In this document: piece after piece, positions 60,846 through 64,000 of the stretch
How positions within the stretch are numbered: position 1 is the first letter of the stretch
Layout: every line of letters begins with the position of its first letter
Assembly: GCA_036898135.1 (NCBI GenBank)
Contig: CM072511.1
Span: forward strand, 73,646,117 to 73,710,116
DNA: 64,000 nt
Source of the DNA: Oncomelania hupensis
Lineage: Eukaryota; Mollusca; Gastropoda; Littorinimorpha; Pomatiopsidae
Direction: 5' to 3'
The notes under the pieces: model-generated
What the model was told of the DNA's origin: nothing
What the model saw: only the letters and a program-made list of their open reading frames with translations
The model's database searches: none
Position numbers and translations under genes: made by a program

Positions 60846-61479
60846 AATAACGAGACAAATGACAGAGGTCTGAGACTCCTGGAGTTTGCCAGATACAACA
60901 ATCTAATACTGGCAAATACGCTTGGTTTCCACCACAAAACAAAAACCAGACGATGGACCTGGCACAGTCCCAGCGGGGAGCATCACAACCACATTGACTA
61001 CATCATGGTCAAGAAACGCTTCAGATCAAGGTCAACGTTGGCAGAACACGCACTTTTCCAGGAGCAGACATCGGAAGTATCCTCGATCTTGTGATGATGT
61101 CTTTCCCGCTCCCCTCCTAACCCCTCTCCACCTCTCACTCCCCTCCCCCGGGATGGGGGGAGGGGGATGGGAGGCGCAGGGTGAACATGACATTGTTTAA
61201 GCCCAAAACAGTGTTTCTTGCATTTATGTAATCTAATTACGAAGACATCGCACCGAAGGGCTAAAAAAATAAGCATGTTGCATTTTCATTATTTTTGTCT
61301 TGTGCTACCAAAAAACCTCCAATTTGGTATGAGTGATACATTTGCCAAGCGGAAGAGAATATGAAAACCAACCTGAATTTAAATTTGTCTGTTTTCATAT
61401 CTTATATAAACTGAGTCTTGACATTTCTTGCTTGTCAAACGTTCAAGATTCAACACGGCATTCACTTTTGAAGTATTGA

Positions 61480-61596
61480 GTTCCACAGAGCTCTGTTCTT
61501 GGTCCTGTGTACACTATGTACACACAACCTCTCAACACAATAATCAGTGCTTCCAATCATTCATACCAGTTCTTTGCGTATGACACTGCCATAGCA
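61480..61596 (+). pseudogene. LINE reverse-transcriptase fragment, CR1/L2-like
   Basis: One frame encodes VPQSSVLGPVYTMYTQPLNT and SASNHSYQFFAYDTAIA. This is the GVPQGSVLGP block followed by the FADDT active site, here changed to FAYDT, so one catalytic Asp is lost. Both sides are truncated. Confidence 0.75.
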
Positions 61597-61751
61597 CTAG
61601 ATCTAACGCTAAATTATGCACACATGTTACTTTGCTCTGTATTATTCTGTTGATTTTATAATTTTATTTTTAAAATAGAGAACCACATTGAAATTATGCC
61701 AAGAACGTGCTCGTACCAGGGACATAAAACATCTTCAAACCCGTCAAAACA

Positions 61752-61824
61752 TTGCCATTAAATTGTAATAAATATAACCCGCAGCTATTTTCAAAAAATA
61801 TTTTTGTTACAATTTAAATGGCAA
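61752..61824. repeat. Inverted repeat (hairpin)
   Basis: TTGCCATTAAATTGTAA at 61752-61768 and TTACAATTTAAATGGCAA at 61807-61824 are near-perfect inverted repeats around a 38-base loop. Confidence 0.75.
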
Positions 61825-62239
61825 TCAAAACAATGCAATTCAAACTGTAACAACAAAAAAGAGGCTGCCGACCATATTCACTAAAAATTATATTTGCTGC
61901 AGACCATATCTGGGATGTACTGCCGGAATATCCGCATAGCAATCTAGGTGCACCTGTTCGAATGTAAACTATGAAAACCACAGAGGTACAAGTGTCAGTT
62001 TTTAACAAGAAAACGCAGAAAGGACAAGAGAACGATATTATTCTATGTTAAGCTTGCGGACTATCCTACTCTCTCATTCCGTAATATCATTCACAACTTT
62101 GAAATAGGAAAAAACACATGTGCAGTCACACAAAAACACCTACGTAGATTGTGACACATTGTTATAGTTTTGCAAACAAACAAGTCAGTATTATTGCAAG
62201 AATCTATTGTGCGTTCGCCCAAAAAGTAATTAGAAATTT

Positions 62240-62375
62240 TTAAGAGTTTAAATCAAAGCTACAGCTGCAGAACTGAGGACATTCACCGCGCGTTCATGAA
62301 CATTTTCCAGTTATGGTTATGTCTCTTGAATCTGCTTGGATTTCCGTATCAGTGGCCTGATTAAAGGCCGAGTAG
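62240..62375 (-). repeat. Dispersed repeat (GGGACATAACC family), copy 2
   Basis: Inverted relative to 57885-58020: minus-strand CCACTGATACGGAAATCCAA, GAGACATAACCATAACTGG and CAGTTCTGCAGCTGTAGCTT. Confidence 0.6.
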
Positions 62376-62384
62376 TCAACAGAT

Positions 62385-62455
62385 CAATGCTGTGGTCCTG
62401 ATTCGGCTCTTTGCAATCCGCTGGACCCTGTAAGAAATGCATAACTAACTACCTA
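62385..62455 (+). mobile_element. LINE-tail-like fragment, variant tail
   Basis: TGTGGTCCTGATTCGGCTCT and ATCCGCTGGACCCTGTAAG are diverged from the Jockey-type LINE tail; the tail is (AACT)n/(ACCTA)n. It may belong to a sister subfamily. Confidence 0.6.
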
Positions 62456-62457
62456 AC

Positions 62458-64000
62458 CAAGAGCAGACGCCGGAAATGACATCGATTTTTTTATGTCTTT
62501 TCGGCACCACTTGAAGAGAGTAAACAACAGCAAAGTGCACCAGGCTGAAGTTCGACCTGGACACATTGCAAGAACCGGAGGTAACAGACATTTCCCAAGC
62601 CTTAATTAATGGGAGGGCAATTTGCATCAATGCTCATTTTGGGAGCTGGTGAAGTAGATTTCAACACCATGACCACCAACCCAGAAGTAACAGGTGCCGC
62701 AACTGAGATCATTGGCAAGTACCGCCCAAAGAAGAAATCGTTTCATCACTCCTGAACTTTTGTAGATATGTGTAAAAAACGAAGAGAGATGAAAAGGATA
62801 CTGAAAACTTCACAAGGAGCTGCCTACTGAAAAATCAACAGTGACATCCGAAAAGGCATACGCACAGCAAAGGAGAACTGGATGGAAGATCAATGTCAGA
62901 AAATGGAGAACAATCAGAACAGCTGCAAGAAGACCTATCAAATTGTAATGCTGACAAGTGTTAAACATCAAAGCTCCACGATTCAAAGCAAGTTTTGCTT
63001 TTGGCTTACAGAAAAACAAGATGTCTTGAATAGATGGACAGAGTACTGCTCTGACATTTACAACCACTCACCAAACGAAGACTCATCAGTTCAAGCATGT
63101 CCCCAGAACAGAGAAGCAGGATAAATCCTCCCAATTATCCGAGAAAACGTTGATGCACCAGTGAAATCGCTGAAGAAGGGAAGTCAGCCGGAGTGGACCC
63201 ACAGAATTACTCCAAGCAGGAGGAGAAGCGAGGATTGACGCCACCATTATATGTAACAAGATGTGGTAGAGTGGGGAGTGACCTACACTGTGGACCCAGT
63301 CGCTTGTCATCACTCTTCCCAAAAAGGGTAACCTTTAGGAGTGTCCATACTACCGCACCATCAGTCTCATCAGCAATCCCAGCAAAGTCCTACTAACAGG
63401 TTGAAACCCCAAGCTGAACAAATCATAGCTGAAGAACAAACAGGATTCAGGGCAGGGCGAAGTACCACTGAACAGATTTTCAACCTCAGAATAATCTGCG
63501 AGAAACTACTACAGCACCAACAACATCTATTATCATGTGTTTGTAGACTTCAAGAAAGCGTTTGACCGAATCTGGCATGCAGCTCTGTGGGCAACCATGA
63601 GAGTGTACATCATCAGCCCTAACATTATTGAAGTCATCAAAAGCCTGTATGACAAGGCTACCAGTGCAGTCCTCCATAACAGCGCCATCGGGAACTGATT
63701 CAGATCATCAATCGGCGTGCGTCAAGGATGCCTACTCTCTCCAACACTCTTCATCATCTTCCTGGAGTGCATCATGTCAGATGCCCATGCAGGTCATGAA
63801 AGGATACTGTCAGCGTACGGGTTAGAGCAATCTCCAACCTCCGTTTTGCGGATGACTTTGATGGACTGGCTGGAGAAGAACAAGATCTTGGAAAGCTGAT
63901 ACAGAGGCTTGACATCACCTCCAGAGCCTTTGGAATGGAAATAAGTGCAGAGAAGACCAACACCTCCTTTGGCATCAACACGGACATCAAGTCCACTCCA
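62458..64000 (+). mobile_element. RTE-type LINE copy VII, endonuclease end and RT, runs off the window
   Basis: Sense order: endonuclease end (AAGAGCAGACGCCGG…), GAAGTAGATTTCAACACCAT, linker with ENWMEDQCQKMENN, RT start (NRLKPQAEQIIAEEQTGFRA, GRSTTEQIFNLRIICEK), VFVDFKKAFDRIWHAALW, VRQGCLLSPTLF and FADDFDGLAGEEQ. Each block is in a different frame. The 3' end is beyond the window. Confidence 0.85.

Larger units (their letters stand above)
58335..61112 (+). mobile_element. RTE-type LINE copy VI, 5' half with two nested insertions
   Basis: Consists of 58335-58380, 58902-59558 and 60846-61112. The 5' end TGTGGGTTAGGGCACTGATT matches copy II. Sense: leader (GTGATAAGTGTGTTACTGATGG), endonuclease (GTWNGGTRTADGKFKELALE, KLRWKGPGETTTDKGHKL, VLDQVPRKDIVIVIGGWNAK, DYIMVKKRFR). 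It ends at the junction EQTSEV. It has no stop-free frame throughout, but is better preserved than copies I-III. Confidence 0.85.
61113..62457. other. Segment between two RTE pieces, without host gene
   Basis: Holds a G/C-rich stretch at 61125-61180, an RT fragment at 61480-61596, a hairpin at 61752-61824, an inverted dispersed repeat at 62240-62375 and a LINE-tail-like piece at 62385-62455. Confidence 0.6.

Overview
This is a repeat-saturated animal nuclear locus with split genes, GT-AG introns, long microsatellites, tRNA-derived SINEs and many degenerate LINEs and DNA transposons. Repeat types such as the CFDP2-like RTE family with a GGATA tail, Jockey-type LINEs with RNase H, AGGTCA-rich dispersed repeats and tRNA SINEs suggest a lophotrochozoan, most likely a mollusc. 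That assignment is inference. Almost none of the long open reading frames are host genes. The host genes are chains of short exons that I reconstructed by hand from splice sites, reading phase and family similarity.

Three host genes are supported. (1) On the minus strand, 8576 down to 1508, six exons join in phase into a complete 262-residue type I membrane protein resembling the cation-dependent mannose-6-phosphate receptor (M6PR): signal peptide, cysteine-containing lumenal domain, one transmembrane helix, and a short tail ending in a YXXPhi sorting motif. (2) On the plus strand, 11254 to 25056, five exons encode the BRCT domain and the first HhH/8-kDa part of a family X DNA polymerase of the Pol mu/TdT type. 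The catalytic half was not found in the window. (3) On the plus strand, 41605 to 56906, five exons encode two immunoglobulin-like domains of a secreted or surface protein. Its first and last exons are not identified. Genes 1 and 2 are divergent, with start codons 2.7 kb apart.

Region by region: 1-8.6 kb holds the M6PR-like gene, whose introns contain microsatellites, a 437-bp RTE fragment and SINE pieces. 8.6-11.2 kb holds a MITE with a telomere-like core, a tRNA SINE and the probable promoter region. 11.2-25.1 kb is the polymerase gene, whose 9.4-kb third intron contains a CR1-like LINE, a pogo/Tigger-like MITE and a 3.8-kb DNA transposon with a decayed transposase. 25-41 kb is almost entirely nested mobile elements (hAT-like elements, RTE copies, a 580-bp SINE-like family), with a 500-bp assembly gap at 39503-40002. 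41.6-57 kb is the Ig gene, with a near full-length Jockey-type LINE, hAT-like and RTE elements in its introns. 57-64 kb is nested RTE, LINE and MITE debris.

The mobile-element record is unusually readable. Many insertions show both target-site copies, several are nested, and in some cases a sister element elsewhere in the window supplies the empty site. The most interesting items are the 3.8-kb transposon with subterminal repeat arrays and a possible cysteine-peptidase remnant, and a SINE-like element that shares only its 3' tail with the Jockey-type LINE. No bacterial operons, CRISPR arrays or rRNA genes were seen.
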